Shown here in pieces: positions 1 through 9,339 of a DNA stretch of 64,000 nucleotides (positions within the stretch are counted from its first letter, which is position 1; every line of letters begins with the position of its first letter). Below the pieces are notes generated by a model that saw only the letters and a list, made by a program, of their open reading frames with translations, searched no databases and was not told the origin of the DNA. Origin of the DNA: Candidatus Pelagisphaera phototrophica. Its GTDB lineage: Bacteria; Verrucomicrobiota; Verrucomicrobiia; Opitutales; Opitutaceae. Position numbers and translations under genes: made by a program. The stretch covers positions 1,488,001 to 1,552,000 of the forward strand of contig NZ_CP076039.1 of NCBI RefSeq assembly GCF_014529625.1, written 5' to 3'.

Positions 1-1920
1 AACATACATTCAAAGCGAGAAAGTGGACTGAATCCGAAGGAGAGTGCCTTGATGGGGGCTAGTGAAATCTCGTTAGCGATCACCATGGCTACGTTGACAA
101 CCATGGCGGTGTTCATCCCGTTGCTATTGATGGATGCGGGGGGTGAAATCCGTTTCATTTTTTATCGTATTGGAATTCCGGTGATAGCCTCATTGAGTGC
201 GTCATTGGGAATAGCCCTTTTGCTAATTCCTCTAGCGACTAAAACTTTTTCTCCGAAGCGCATAAAGTCCGTGAGTGGTAGAAAATCGGGTAAACTGAGC
301 GGAATTTATGGGTCGCTTCTGAAGTATTCGTTAAACGACAAAGGACTAGCGATGCTTGTGATTATCATTCTAGTTGGAGGTTCCTTTTATCCGGTCTACG
401 ATCAGTGGATCGATCGTCGTGAAGGGAGTAGCAATGCGAGTGTGATTAGTATCAGTTTCAATCTTCCTGCTGGGGTGCAAAAGGAGCAGGTCGGTGAATG
501 GGTGGAGTATGTAGAAGACTTCTTAGAGGAGAACCGAGGACAGTACGATTTCGAATCTTACTCCTCCTACCACAGCTATGCTTCGATGTATGTACGCATG
601 AATATGAGGCAGGAGTCCTTGAACTGGTATCAGGTAGCGTTTCGCTGGGCTAGAGATCTTGTCGGAATGGGACAACCTACGCCTATGACTCGAGCAGACG
701 TTATGCGCGATGTTGCGGAGCGGTTGGAGATGCCTCCAGGACTGATAATGCGCTATGGGTACAAAAGCAGGGGTTCAAGTGATCCAACACGATCGTTCTA
801 TTTGTATCTCTACGGAGATGATACTGAAACACTCTATGGCTTGAGTGAGGAGGTGGCTCGACGATTGGAGTCAATTCCAGAGCTAGTGGCGATCGATATG
901 GATTTGGAGGAAAATATTCAGGAGCTGAATATCCAGTTAGATCGCGAACAGGCTCAAAAACTAGGAATAAGCACGAGAGATGTTTCCAATGGAATTTCTG
1001 CGACGATGCGGGGATCTTCTGTGGGTCGTTTCTACACAGAGGACGGGCAGGAAATCAATATCGAGGCTCGGTTAAGAGAAGAAGACCGTAAGTCGCTGGA
1101 TGAGTTGAGTAGGATTAGTTTCCTCTCAAGTAGTGGAACGGAGGTTCCTTTAGAGTCAATTTCGTCGCTAAGTTTTCGGGATTCTACCTACTCCATAAGG
1201 CGCGACGATCGAAAAACATCCATGCGGATTAAAGCGATGATGGATACGGATGATCTTCGTGCCACCAACGCCAAAATCCACGCACTCATGGAAGGTTTTG
1301 AAATGCCAAGAGGCTATCGATGGGATCGAGGTAGTTCCTCATACCGGATTGATAAGGAGGCTCAGGATGTCAACTTTGCCTTGGCGATGATATTCATCTT
1401 CGTTCTGTTTCTCATGGGTATTCTCTTTGAGTCCTTTATCATGCCGATGGCGGTGATAGCTACTGTACCAATGGCAGGTGTAGGAGTCGTATGGATACTG
1501 ATTGCGACGGGGACTGCCTTCGATCGTATGGCAAGTGTCGGAGCCATGATTCTGATGGGGATCGTAGTGAACAACGGAATCGTGCTCATAGATCTGGCTC
1601 AGAGGCTTATGAGGGAGGGACTTGCTCGAAACGAAGCGTTGCGGGAGGCCAGTCGCCGCCGCTTTCGACCCATATGGATCACTTCGCTCACCACGATAAT
1701 TGGCATGATACCAATGGCCATTGGCGGGTCTAAGCTTATGGACATGTCGTATTCGCCCTTGGGGCGCGTGATTATTGGAGGTCTAATGGTATCAACTTTT
1801 TTAACGCTGATCGTGGTCCCGCTTTTTTACGCGTTACTCGATGACCTACGCAATTGGTTTACGATTACGGTCAAAGGGATTTTGAACCCTAGTCGGAAGA
1901 TTGTGGAAGAAGCGAGCTAA
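1..1920 (+). CDS. RND-family efflux permease, 3' part (5'-truncated by window edge)
   Basis: Inner-membrane proton-driven multidrug/metal efflux pump of the RND (AcrB/HAE-like) type. The frame is open to base 1, so the gene starts outside the window; the first in-window TTG/ATG (49-54) is internal. What remains is the end of the first membrane half (hydrophobic stretches of the TM4-6 region), the second periplasmic porter loop (roughly residues 110-440 of the visible part) and the last membrane block with the family motifs GIVVNNGIVLID and the helix after RRRFRPIWITSLTT. About 400 residues, including TM1-3 and the first porter domain with the proton-relay Asp pair, are missing from view. RND pumps usually sit beside a periplasmic adaptor and a TolC-like gene; these would lie upstream. 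The substrate cannot be inferred. Confidence 0.93.
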   Translation, partial: NIHSKRESGLNPKESALMGASEISLAITMATLTTMAVFIPLLLMDAGGEIRFIFYRIGIPVIASLSASLGIALLLIPLATKTFSPKRIKSVSGRKSGKLSGIYGSLLKYSLNDKGLAMLVIIILVGGSFYPVYDQWIDRREGSSNASVISISFNLPAGVQKEQVGEWVEYVEDFLEENRGQYDFESYSSYHSYASMYVRMNMRQESLNWYQVAFRWARDLVGMGQPTPMTRADVMRDVAERLEMPPGLIMRYGYKSRGSSDPTRSFYLYLYGDDTETLYGLSEEVARRLESIPELVAIDMDLEENIQELNIQLDREQAQKLGISTRDVSNGISATMRGSSVGRFYTEDGQEINIEARLREEDRKSLDELSRISFLSSSGTEVPLESISSLSFRDSTYSIRRDDRKTSMRIKAMMDTDDLRATNAKIHALMEGFEMPRGYRWDRGSSSYRIDKEAQDVNFALAMIFIFVLFLMGILFESFIMPMAVIATVPMAGVGVVWILIATGTAFDRMASVGAMILMGIVVNNGIVLIDLAQRLMREGLARNEALREASRRRFRPIWITSLTTIIGMIPMAIGGSKLMDMSYSPLGRVIIGGLMVSTFLTLIVVPLFYALLDDLRNWFTITVKGILNPSRKIVEEAS

Positions 1921-1947
1921 CGAGGTGACTCGAGTCCCAAGACGAGT

Positions 1948-3558
1948 CTATCGTTTTGGATTCTGTAAAGCTCCGTCTTCGAGCCGACTCACGCCAAGAG
2001 GATTTCCATCCTTGAGCTCTTGAGGAAGAAGAGATTGGGGACTGTCTTGATAGGCGATTAGACGGGTGAATCGGGTGATGGCATGCGTGCCGACAGAAGT
2101 GCTTCGTCCATCTGAAGTGGCAGGAAAAGGACCCCCATGAACCATGGAGTGGCAAACTTCGACCCCGGTGGGGAAGGAATTGTAGACAATCCGTCCCACT
2201 TTTCGCTCTAAAATCGAGACCACTTCGCTGTATTCAGAAATATCCTCGCCTGTGGCGTGCAGCGTTCCGGTCAGTTGTCCCACGAAATTCTCGAGTAGGC
2301 GTATCAATTCAGATTTGTCAGTCCAACGAACCAGGGTCGTTCCCGGACCAAAGATTTCATGGCTGAGAGATTCGTCGTTAAGGAAGGTTGATCCATTCAC
2401 TTCGAAGACAGTCGTTGTCCCGAGACAAGCCCCATCAGATCCTTTCTCCGCGTTTGCGACATGGGTCGTTACACGACTATTGTTCTCAAGATGATTCACA
2501 CCGTCGCAGTAGGCGTTACGGATGGTGGCATTGAGCATTACCTGCGGTGCGGTTTCCTTCATCTTATGGACGAAGTCTTCGATGAATGCGTCTCCTTCGG
2601 GGCTCTTTTTGATGAACACGATTCCAGGATTCGTACAGAACTGTCCGACTCCCATGGTTGCAGATACATGAAGCCCACTCGCGATAGTGCCAGCACGGAT
2701 AGCGAGGGCCTGCGGTAGTAGTATTACGGGATTAACGCTACCCATTTCAGCATAGACGGGAATGGGTTCGCTGCGCTCGGAAGCAATTTTCATGAGAGCC
2801 GTTCCTCCGGCGGTCGATCCGGTAAAGCCCACAGCTTTGATCGCGGGATGAGACACAAGTGCAGATCCCACTGAGCGACCTCCACCAAAAAGAAGGCTAA
2901 AGACGCCGTCAGGCATTTCGGTTTGCTGAGCTGCTTTCTGAATAGCGCGAGCTACTAGCTCAGCTGTCCCTGAGTGCGAGGAATGGGCTTTAACGATGAC
3001 GGGGCACCCTGCAGCCAAAGCGGAAGCGGTGTCGCCTCCCGCAGTGGAGAACGCTAGGGGAAAATTGCTTGCAGCAAAAACCACCACAGGGCCTACGGGT
3101 CGTTGCATAGACCGAATGTCGGGTTTGGGTAGCGGAGCCCGATCGGGGATAGCGGTATCGATTCGAGGCTGAGCCCATGAACCCTCCGCGGCAACATTAG
3201 CGAAAAGCCGGAGCTGGCCAGTGGTTCTTCCCGTTTCGCCCTTAATCCGAGCTTCTGGCAAACCGGTCTCCTGCACTGCTCTCTGAGTGAGGGTATCGCC
3301 GAGTGCTTCTATTTGGGAGGCAATTTCGTCGAGGAATTCGGCTCGTTGAGCGCCACTCTTCTTGGAATAGCTGAGAAAGGCGGTTTGGGCGAGAGCGGCC
3401 GCGGTTTCGACTTCAGCGCTCGTGGCGCCAACGAAAGGGGGCTCAATTTCGTTTCCAGTTGAAGGGTCGATGGCTTTTACCGATTCGGTGCCACCAGCGG
3501 CTTCGCTAAATCCGAGTATTGAGTTTCCTTTGATTTGAATCGCTTCGTCAACGGGCAT
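1948..3558 (-). CDS. 2,5-dioxovalerate (alpha-ketoglutarate semialdehyde) dehydrogenase, ALDH family
   Basis: NAD(P)-dependent aldehyde dehydrogenase of 536 residues that most resembles the ketoglutarate-semialdehyde dehydrogenase type, which oxidises 2,5-dioxopentanoate to 2-oxoglutarate at the end of non-phosphorylating pentose/hexarate degradation. Visible ALDH signatures: cofactor region GPVVVFAASNFPLAFSTAGG, the FTGSTAGG glycine motif, the general-base region YAEMGSVNP (Glu) and the nucleophile region GQFCTNPGI (Cys). The GSVNP variant and the long N-terminus fit this subfamily. It is a cytosolic enzyme. It is encoded with a U32-like protein and next to a FadR-type regulator, as in sugar-acid catabolic loci. 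The family call is secure; the substrate rests on subfamily resemblance. Confidence 0.85.
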   Translation of the reverse strand: MPVDEAIQIKGNSILGFSEAAGGTESVKAIDPSTGNEIEPPFVGATSAEVETAAALAQTAFLSYSKKSGAQRAEFLDEIASQIEALGDTLTQRAVQETGLPEARIKGETGRTTGQLRLFANVAAEGSWAQPRIDTAIPDRAPLPKPDIRSMQRPVGPVVVFAASNFPLAFSTAGGDTASALAAGCPVIVKAHSSHSGTAELVARAIQKAAQQTEMPDGVFSLLFGGGRSVGSALVSHPAIKAVGFTGSTAGGTALMKIASERSEPIPVYAEMGSVNPVILLPQALAIRAGTIASGLHVSATMGVGQFCTNPGIVFIKKSPEGDAFIEDFVHKMKETAPQVMLNATIRNAYCDGVNHLENNSRVTTHVANAEKGSDGACLGTTTVFEVNGSTFLNDESLSHEIFGPGTTLVRWTDKSELIRLLENFVGQLTGTLHATGEDISEYSEVVSILERKVGRIVYNSFPTGVEVCHSMVHGGPFPATSDGRSTSVGTHAITRFTRLIAYQDSPQSLLPQELKDGNPLGVSRLEDGALQNPKR

Positions 3559-3673
3559 GATTGTTGTGGTTTTTATGGGTGCAGTTGCAAATTGAAATTT
3601 GTATCTGAAAAGGACGGATAGTATTCAATCGGTTACGAAGATCCACTGAATTCCAGTTTTGAGGCAACAAAAG

Positions 3674-4603
3674 TTAGAGGACGGGAACTCCTAGATCCTC
3701 ATGGTGGATACCCACTTTGGACATTATGGCATGGGGCATCTCGCGCTGGATGAGATCATAGACGAGTTTGCTCCGGCGTACCCGCTCTTGAGTCAAGTTG
3801 AGGGCTAGGGTCTCATGCTGTTTCCCATAGGGATAGATGTCGGTTGAATTTCGGAGCCCAAGCTTTACGTAGATTGGCGCGGAGAACTGTATCATATTGG
3901 GTGTCTCGAAGTGACGGACGTATCCCCCGAGCCCATCCGGCGCCTCTATGTACACGTCCAGCGGTACCTTGATTGCCTGTCTAATTGCACTGAGCTGGGC
4001 CGTGGAAAGATCGGTTGATACATTAATGGTGTTCGAACCAATCTCCTCGAGAAGCTTACATGAGGCTGGGTTGGCGGGTGCCAGAATTGCAGAGGACTTT
4101 ACGATCAGGTTAGAAGGCAGATCGCCTTTGTTGCGCAACTGCTTGATGATTTGAATCAATCCCAAGTCTGCGATTAGAAAGGATCGGATTCCTAGGTCAC
4201 AAGCCCGGAAGACATCGTCCAGGCTGAAACGAATCTGTTCCGCACCACGAACCTGCCATTGGATTAATTTGCCAACCGGTGCATTCCACAGTCCGCCCAC
4301 ATCGAAGTTGGCCCGTGGTGTTGTAAATAGGCAGACTTCGATATTCCGCTCTGCCCCGAGACTTGCGAACGCCTTGATTTGGGCGTCGCTTAGCATTTGA
4401 ATGCCGCTTCCTTGGCTGATCCTGTGTACGGGGCATCCAATTCTATCGGCTTCGTCTAGCATGAGCTGAAACGCCTCAGGGGTTTCAGTACTGGGTATTT
4501 CAATACGGTATTGGGCACCATCGCTAAAAGACTGGAACGAAGCGACATTTGAATCACCGATTGGTAGGCCAAGACTCTTAAGGGCGTCGATCGACTTTTT
4601 CAT
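3674..4603 (-). CDS. U32-peptidase-like TIM-barrel protein
   Basis: A 309-residue soluble protein without signal peptide. The alternating strand/helix pattern and stretches such as GIRSFLIADLGLIQII and PLDVYIEAPDGLGG suggest a TIM barrel and recall proteins annotated as U32 family peptidases that occur in sugar-acid catabolic operons. The collagenase-type U32 signature with conserved cysteines was not found, so peptidase activity should not be assumed. It lies upstream of the dioxovalerate dehydrogenase gene on the same strand (115-bp gap), probably in one transcript, and divergently from the FadR-type regulator. A sugar-acid aldolase, dehydratase or other TIM-barrel enzyme remains possible. 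Confidence 0.5.
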   Translation of the reverse strand: MKKSIDALKSLGLPIGDSNVASFQSFSDGAQYRIEIPSTETPEAFQLMLDEADRIGCPVHRISQGSGIQMLSDAQIKAFASLGAERNIEVCLFTTPRANFDVGGLWNAPVGKLIQWQVRGAEQIRFSLDDVFRACDLGIRSFLIADLGLIQIIKQLRNKGDLPSNLIVKSSAILAPANPASCKLLEEIGSNTINVSTDLSTAQLSAIRQAIKVPLDVYIEAPDGLGGYVRHFETPNMIQFSAPIYVKLGLRNSTDIYPYGKQHETLALNLTQERVRRSKLVYDLIQREMPHAIMSKVGIHHEDLGVPVL

Positions 4604-4934
4604 GATGTATTATCGGATAGGGTGTCTGTATGGGCGAATTCTATAGCCCGAAAGTCAGAAAGGTTTTCCGGGAAACGTTGATGATTTGGCTTTTGCTTAC
4701 CTCGCTCTGTAAATCTTGAATTGCCATCGTCCCTCCAACAAGTCGAGCTAAGAGAGATTCCTTAGTCTGACTCCACTCCCTGAACCTAAAAAGTTGAGTC
4801 TTTTTGATCGTGTCCCTGAAAAACGTGGCTGAATTTTCGATGAACCCAATCCCTGTGATATGAGTGTCTATGATATGTCTGCTCCTAATTTGATTGAGCA
4901 TTCCGAACTTCCATTAGATTGATAGTATCATTCG
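4604..4934. other. Divergent intergenic region between the U32-like gene and the FadR-type regulator
   Basis: This 331-bp gap separates two divergently transcribed units and should hold both promoters and the regulator's operator. The only visible structure is a direct repeat TGATATG at 4856-4862 and 4871-4877 (15-bp period). No classical FadR half-site pair (TGGT/ACCA) was recognised by eye. A leftward 86-codon frame (4641-4901) has no recognisable domain and was not called. Confidence 0.5.
4856..4877. promoter_or_regulatory. Direct repeat TGATATG x2, possible regulator site
   Basis: Two identical heptamers TGATATG begin 15 bp apart in the divergent promoter region. Repeats in such a position can bind a local regulator, but these could be chance in AT-rich DNA and do not match the usual FadR palindrome. 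Confidence 0.2.
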
Positions 4935-5707
4935 ATGAATCAAGTTTTTATGCGAAACCGAATTGCCCATACCTATCCTTCTAGAAGTTTACATGGATCC
5001 ATTGTCCATGAACTTGGATTCAAGATAGTCTCGGGCGCCCATCCACCCGGATCGACCCTGCCAATCGAGGACGAATTGCGCGAAGAGTTGAAGGTGAGTC
5101 GTAACGCACCCGTGAAGCTATCAAAGTTTTATCCGCTAAAGGATTGCTGAAAGTGAAAACCCGTACTGGGACCTGTGTTCAGCCACGCGAGAACTGGCAT
5201 TTGACAGATCCGGATGTCCTGGCTTGGTCGATGAGTGGTGAGGTTGACCAAAAGGTGATAACGTGGCTGACTGAATTTCGAAAAGCGATTGAACCGGCCG
5301 CTGCTGAAATGGCAGCCGAGAGAGCGACCCAAAGTGAGCGGGAAGGCATTCGGCTTTGCATTAAGGAACTGGAAGCTACTTGTGATCAATTTGACGCCGA
5401 CGAATGTTCGATGGAGACTTGCGTCGATGTGGATATGGCGTTCCACGAGTCGATATTCTCAGCATCGGGCAACCCGTTTTTGAAAACGGTGACGGCTAAC
5501 ATTGGGGCGGCACTGGCCCGGAGTCGTTCAGTGACCGACAGTGTTCCTAGAGCGATGAGACGGTCGCTTTCAGCCCACCGAAAGGTGGCGTTAGCTGTGA
5601 TTGAAGGAAGGGCGGCTGATGCCAGAACCGCGATGATCGAACTATGCGAGGCGGTCGCGGATGATGTTCAGACTGCGATGGGTGATAATTCAGGAAAGGT
5701 GGAGTGA
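4935..5707 (+). pseudogene. FadR/GntR-family transcriptional regulator, frameshifted
   Basis: Two adjacent frames make one FadR-type regulator. The first (4935-5150) holds the N-terminal winged-helix region (HGSIVHELGFKIVSG, LPIEDELREELKVSR) and then runs into out-of-frame residues and a stop. The second frame resumes at the recognition helix (TREAIKVLSAKGLLKVKTRT) and continues through the FCD ligand-binding domain (DPDVLAW, FRKAIEPAAAEMAAERAT, DMAFHESIFSASGNP) to 5707. The shift lies around 5104-5112; adding one base there restores VSRNATREAIKVL, so a one-base deletion is the simplest explanation. FadR relatives of this type control hexuronate/aldonate genes, which fits the divergent dehydrogenase locus. 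It is either a recent pseudogene or a sequence error; an internal start at 5144 would make a regulator lacking its DNA-binding domain. Confidence 0.8.
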
Positions 5708-5853
5708 CGTTAGGAGAAAATTCCCCCAGAATAAGTCTTTGATCGCTTTTGTCGGGAACATCGGTCTTGTTTTGCCTTCGAATTATGAATCCGTATGGCT
5801 TTGAAGACCGTACTGAGACCTAGTCATTACAGATTTCGACTCCCATTAAATAC

Positions 5854-7875
5854 ATGAAACTACAGTCCTTTCTGGCTGCCGCGTTGGCAGCTTTCTTATT
5901 TTGCTCAAATCTGCATAGCCAAACGCTGCAACTCAAATCGACGAAGGCGATTGAGGACCAGACGGCTCAGATCGGCGGAGATCCTGTGGAGATTGATCTC
6001 TCAGAGTTTTTTGAAATCGACGGAGTCACAGGCCAGATCGTTGAAATGAAATTCGACGAAGGGGCCGTGAGTATTGAAATGCTGTCCGATGTCGCTCCAC
6101 TTAACGTCGAGAATTTCCTCAGCTACGTTGATGACAACACGTTTGATAAAACGGTGATTCACCGGTCAATCGCCGATTTTGTAATTCAAGGGGGAAGTTT
6201 TACCGCGACACTCCCGATAGAATCGGTGGTTATCAGAGATCCCGTGGTGAACGAATTCAGCCTGTCGAATCTGAGAGGCACGCTTTCGATGGCGAAACTT
6301 CCTGATCAGCCTGATAGCGCTACCAGTGGCTACTTTATTAACATGGCCGATAATTCGAATATCCTGGATACACAAAACGGTGGATTCACCGTTTTCGCCC
6401 GCGTCATTGGATCTGGAATGGATATTGCGGATGCGATTCATGCGATTCCGACCTATACGCTTACGTTGGATAATAGCGGATACCCTTACGATGACTTTCC
6501 ATTGGGAGGTAACGCAAGTGATGATATTACCGTTGATTTCATGGTTGAACTAGAGACCGCCAGACGCGTGACGGCGCTGCCAAATTCTGACGGTAGTCCC
6601 TCTATGGTATCCTTCGCGGCTACCAGTTCCGCTCCAGAAATCGCTGACGCCTCTTTCGATGGGTCAATGCTCTTTGTTGCGCCGGGCGGAGCAGGTTTGG
6701 GATCCACAACGATCGTGGTTACAGCTACAGATACAAACGGGAACGAAGTTTCAGACGAGTTTGTGGTCGAAGTGCAACCGGTCGCTCCTTTCTTTAAGTC
6801 CCAGCCGATGCCAAGAGCGGTAGAGGTTGGACGGCCTGTTACTATTTCAGCTGAAGTGGAGTCTGTTTTGGCCGCTACCTACCATTGGAATCTAGACGGT
6901 TCTCCCATTACTGGAGCGACTGAGCCGACTTACTCAATCGCTTCTTTCTCGAATTCGGATGCGGGAGAATACACGCTTAGTGTCACCAACTCTGAGGGAA
7001 CGAGTGTTTCTTCCCCGGCGTTGCTAATTGCAATTGAGGCATCCGCTCGCCTGATCAATATTTCGACTCGAGGAATCGCTCGCTCCGGTGAGTCGGCCAT
7101 GATTGTTGGCTACTTTCTAAGTGGCGTATCCGGTGAAAAGGAGATGATCATTCGCGCGATTGGACCGGACTTGCTTAATCGGGAGGTTGAAGGCGCTATG
7201 CTGGATCCACAGATACGGCTGCTATCTATTGGTGGAGATAGTGTTGATTTGAGCAACGATAATTGGGGGACGGGCAACGACCTAGATTATTTAGCAGAAT
7301 TGATGCCGAGATCAGGAGCTTCGGCGGTAGCGGAAGGAAGCAAGGATTCCGTGATTGTTGGCTCGTTTCCAGTTTCTGGTTACACTGCAATTGTAGGACC
7401 TAATATTGGAGAAGCAGATGGCATCGTTTTAGCGGAAGCGTTTGATGCGGATGAGGATCGGCTGAATAGTGATGTCCGTTTAGTGAATATAGCAACCCGC
7501 GCGGAAGTAGGTATTGGAGAGAATGTATTGATTGCTGGGTTTTGGGTATTAGGAGGAGAGAAGGCGAATCTCCTCGTGAGAGCGCTTGGACCGGAACTAT
7601 TGGATCGAGATGTACAAAACGCGATTTCGGATATTCAACTAATCGTAGTAGACGGTGTTGGAAACATCGTGGGCGAGTCCGATGACTGGGGAGATTCCTT
7701 GTACAAGGATACTCTGATTCGCGAAATGATCGGAGCCGGTGCGGAAGTGCCCAACGAAGGCAGCAAAGACGCGGCAACGATTTTGACTCTTGATCCGGGA
7801 GGATACTCGGTGGTCGTTAGTGGAGTCGGCGGCGAAACAGGAGTTGGCCTCGTTGAAGTATTCGAAATTCGCTAG
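5854..7875 (+). CDS. Secreted cyclophilin-type peptidyl-prolyl isomerase with Ig-like and tandem C-terminal repeats
   Basis: 673 residues. An N-terminal signal peptide (about residues 1-23, MKLQSFLAAALAAFLFC) directs export. A cyclophilin domain (about 63-235) shows APLNVENFLSYV, KTVIHRSIADFVIQGG, SGYFINMADN and GGFTVFARVIGSGMDI, so proline cis/trans isomerase activity outside the cytoplasm is likely. A cadherin/He-PIG-like stretch (about 236-310) is followed by an Ig-like domain (312-393, with a W and an ending DAGEYTLSVTN) and two copies of a roughly 130-residue repeat (398-530 and 536-673), each with a RAxGPxLL motif, a D(D/N)WG motif and an EGSKD(S/A) motif. Such repeats are common in secreted verrucomicrobial proteins; their role is unknown. 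It stands alone and may assist folding of exported proteins or act at the cell surface. Confidence 0.85.
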   Translation: MKLQSFLAAALAAFLFCSNLHSQTLQLKSTKAIEDQTAQIGGDPVEIDLSEFFEIDGVTGQIVEMKFDEGAVSIEMLSDVAPLNVENFLSYVDDNTFDKTVIHRSIADFVIQGGSFTATLPIESVVIRDPVVNEFSLSNLRGTLSMAKLPDQPDSATSGYFINMADNSNILDTQNGGFTVFARVIGSGMDIADAIHAIPTYTLTLDNSGYPYDDFPLGGNASDDITVDFMVELETARRVTALPNSDGSPSMVSFAATSSAPEIADASFDGSMLFVAPGGAGLGSTTIVVTATDTNGNEVSDEFVVEVQPVAPFFKSQPMPRAVEVGRPVTISAEVESVLAATYHWNLDGSPITGATEPTYSIASFSNSDAGEYTLSVTNSEGTSVSSPALLIAIEASARLINISTRGIARSGESAMIVGYFLSGVSGEKEMIIRAIGPDLLNREVEGAMLDPQIRLLSIGGDSVDLSNDNWGTGNDLDYLAELMPRSGASAVAEGSKDSVIVGSFPVSGYTAIVGPNIGEADGIVLAEAFDADEDRLNSDVRLVNIATRAEVGIGENVLIAGFWVLGGEKANLLVRALGPELLDRDVQNAISDIQLIVVDGVGNIVGESDDWGDSLYKDTLIREMIGAGAEVPNEGSKDAATILTLDPGGYSVVVSGVGGETGVGLVEVFEIR

Positions 7876-7893
7876 CTAAATTAGCGGCGAATT
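7866..7893. terminator. Stem-loop between convergent genes, possible bidirectional terminator
   Basis: Arms AATTCGC (7866-7872) and GCGAATT (7887-7893) enclose a second perfect stem GCTAA/TTAGC, giving 12 paired bases with a small internal loop. It overlaps the stop codon of the cyclophilin gene and precedes the end of the leftward DUF72 gene. No U-tract follows on the + strand, so intrinsic termination is uncertain. Confidence 0.35.
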
Positions 7894-7902
7894 GTCTAGC
7901 CA

Positions 7903-8796
7903 TCAAAAAAAGTCGAGCTGCTTCTGGATCTCAACCGCTTTCTTCGAATCGCTGGCGAAATTTGAAAATGGCTCTAGAAGTGGATTGAGCTTTTTAAGTT
8001 GCTCGTGAAGTGCCCTAGCCAGGTAGGGGGCATTGGCTTCGTTCGGGCAGTGAGTAAAAATAAATGGCCTCTTCCCGTCTAGTATCCACTTATTGATGAT
8101 AGGAGCCCATTCCTTTAGCCACGGTTGGTTTGAGGATGGGTCGTTCTTGCCGACCAGTCTCAGAAAGGGATGTTGGCCTAGCGCTGATTTTCGCACAGGA
8201 GTTTGCGGTTTTCTGGATTGCGCCGCTGCCTCATCTTTGTCTGCAGGTTCGCTGGCAAAAAGGGGGCGACTATCGAATACAACCTTGTTCATGCCGAGCC
8301 GTTGGAGCAAATCGTTCAGCATTTGCTCGTTTTCCGACTTATCGTACCAGGTGACATGCCGAGGTTCGACAGCGTATTGAAAATTCGATGGCAATGATTC
8401 TAGATAGCTTTCGAGGACCTTGAAGCTATTGCTGTTGAATGAAGGAGGAAGTTGGAGGAAACTCGGCCCGAGTCGCTTTCCATGATCGAGAACTTCGAGC
8501 ACTTTGAGAAAAGAATTCGTTTCATCCTTCGCGTCCACAAGTCGACGCTCATGCGAAATAGCCTTCGGAAATTTCGGACAGAACTGAAACCCGGGCCCGG
8601 TTTCAGCCATCCATCGCTCAAGGTTGCTTGAAGGAGGGAGGGCGTAAAAAACAGAGTTCGCCTCTACAGTATTGAAAATCTTGGCATATTCCCGCAGCGA
8701 TTCGTTCGGTTCAACATTCCGATCGAAAACGGACCCAAACCAGTCGCGGCAGGTCCAGACGGGACAGCCAATGTGGTAGGATACGGGAGCAGTCAT
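7903..8796 (-). CDS. DUF72 domain protein
   Basis: A 297-residue cytosolic protein of the DUF72 family (YecE-like TIM-barrel fold). Family features are the start YHIGCPVWTCRDW, the FNTVEANSVFYALP strand, the FQFCPKFPKAISHERRL region, LQLPPSF and AVEPRHVTW, and the ending FIFTHCPNEANAPYLA. The biochemical role of DUF72 is not established; a link to nucleic-acid or Fe-S metabolism has been proposed for relatives. It is the last gene of a leftward run DUF971 - HAD - hisI - DUF72, 30 bp after hisI, so co-transcription is likely. Confidence 0.88.
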   Translation of the reverse strand: MTAPVSYHIGCPVWTCRDWFGSVFDRNVEPNESLREYAKIFNTVEANSVFYALPPSSNLERWMAETGPGFQFCPKFPKAISHERRLVDAKDETNSFLKVLEVLDHGKRLGPSFLQLPPSFNSNSFKVLESYLESLPSNFQYAVEPRHVTWYDKSENEQMLNDLLQRLGMNKVVFDSRPLFASEPADKDEAAAQSRKPQTPVRKSALGQHPFLRLVGKNDPSSNQPWLKEWAPIINKWILDGKRPFIFTHCPNEANAPYLARALHEQLKKLNPLLEPFSNFASDSKKAVEIQKQLDFF

Positions 8797-8826
8797 GTTG
8801 GTCGACCGAATAGCGTGTCTAGAATC

Positions 8827-9273
8827 TCAGCCTTTGCCGTAGACTTTGTCCGGGTCAAATAGAGGTTCACCCCCGTCGTAGACAAGCTCGTTCGAATCGG
8901 CTTCCAGCTTTCGATAGAAGCAAGACTTGTATCCGTTGTGACAGGATGCTCCTTTTTCCCCAATGTCTGCTTTGCAAAGAATGACATCCTGGTCGCAATC
9001 GGTGCGAAGCTCTCGAAGCTTTTGAACCTGGCCCGAGGATTCGCCTTTCACCCAGATTGTTCCGCGCGACCGACTAAAATAGGTGACCTTCCCCGTTTCG
9101 ATGGTGAGCTCGAGTGCTTCCTTGTTCATGAAGGCGAACATAAGAACTTGGTTGGTATGCACATCGGTCGTAATGCAAGGGATCAACCCATTCTCGTCGA
9201 ATTTTGGCTGAAGTGCTAAACCTTTTTCGATTTCTTCCTTGGAAGACCTTTCGTGTAGACAGCTCTGTGACAT
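8827..9273 (-). CDS. hisI: Phosphoribosyl-AMP cyclohydrolase HisI
   Basis: Third step of histidine biosynthesis: zinc/magnesium-dependent opening of the adenine ring of phosphoribosyl-AMP. The 148-residue protein is a stand-alone HisI without a fused HisE domain. Diagnostic segments are MFAFMNKEALELTIETGKV, TYFSRSRGTIWVKGESSG, the metal-binding DCDQDVILCKAD and GASCHNGYKSCFYR, which supply the conserved Asp and Cys ligands. The roughly 25-residue N-terminal extension (MSQSCLHERSSKEEIEKG) is somewhat unusual. No other his genes are visible; it sits between the HAD phosphatase and DUF72 genes. Confidence 0.95.
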   Translation of the reverse strand: MSQSCLHERSSKEEIEKGLALQPKFDENGLIPCITTDVHTNQVLMFAFMNKEALELTIETGKVTYFSRSRGTIWVKGESSGQVQKLRELRTDCDQDVILCKADIGEKGASCHNGYKSCFYRKLEADSNELVYDGGEPLFDPDKVYGKG

Positions 9274-9339
9274 AGTCGGAAGAATGAATCGAAGAGAATC
9301 TTCACTGTAAAGCCAATGATGCGAATTGGCGCTTAAGTT

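Noticed and set aside
4641..4901. Leftward 86-codon frame in the divergent regulatory region
   Set aside because: No recognisable domain, no clear ribosome site, and it fills a region expected to hold two promoters.
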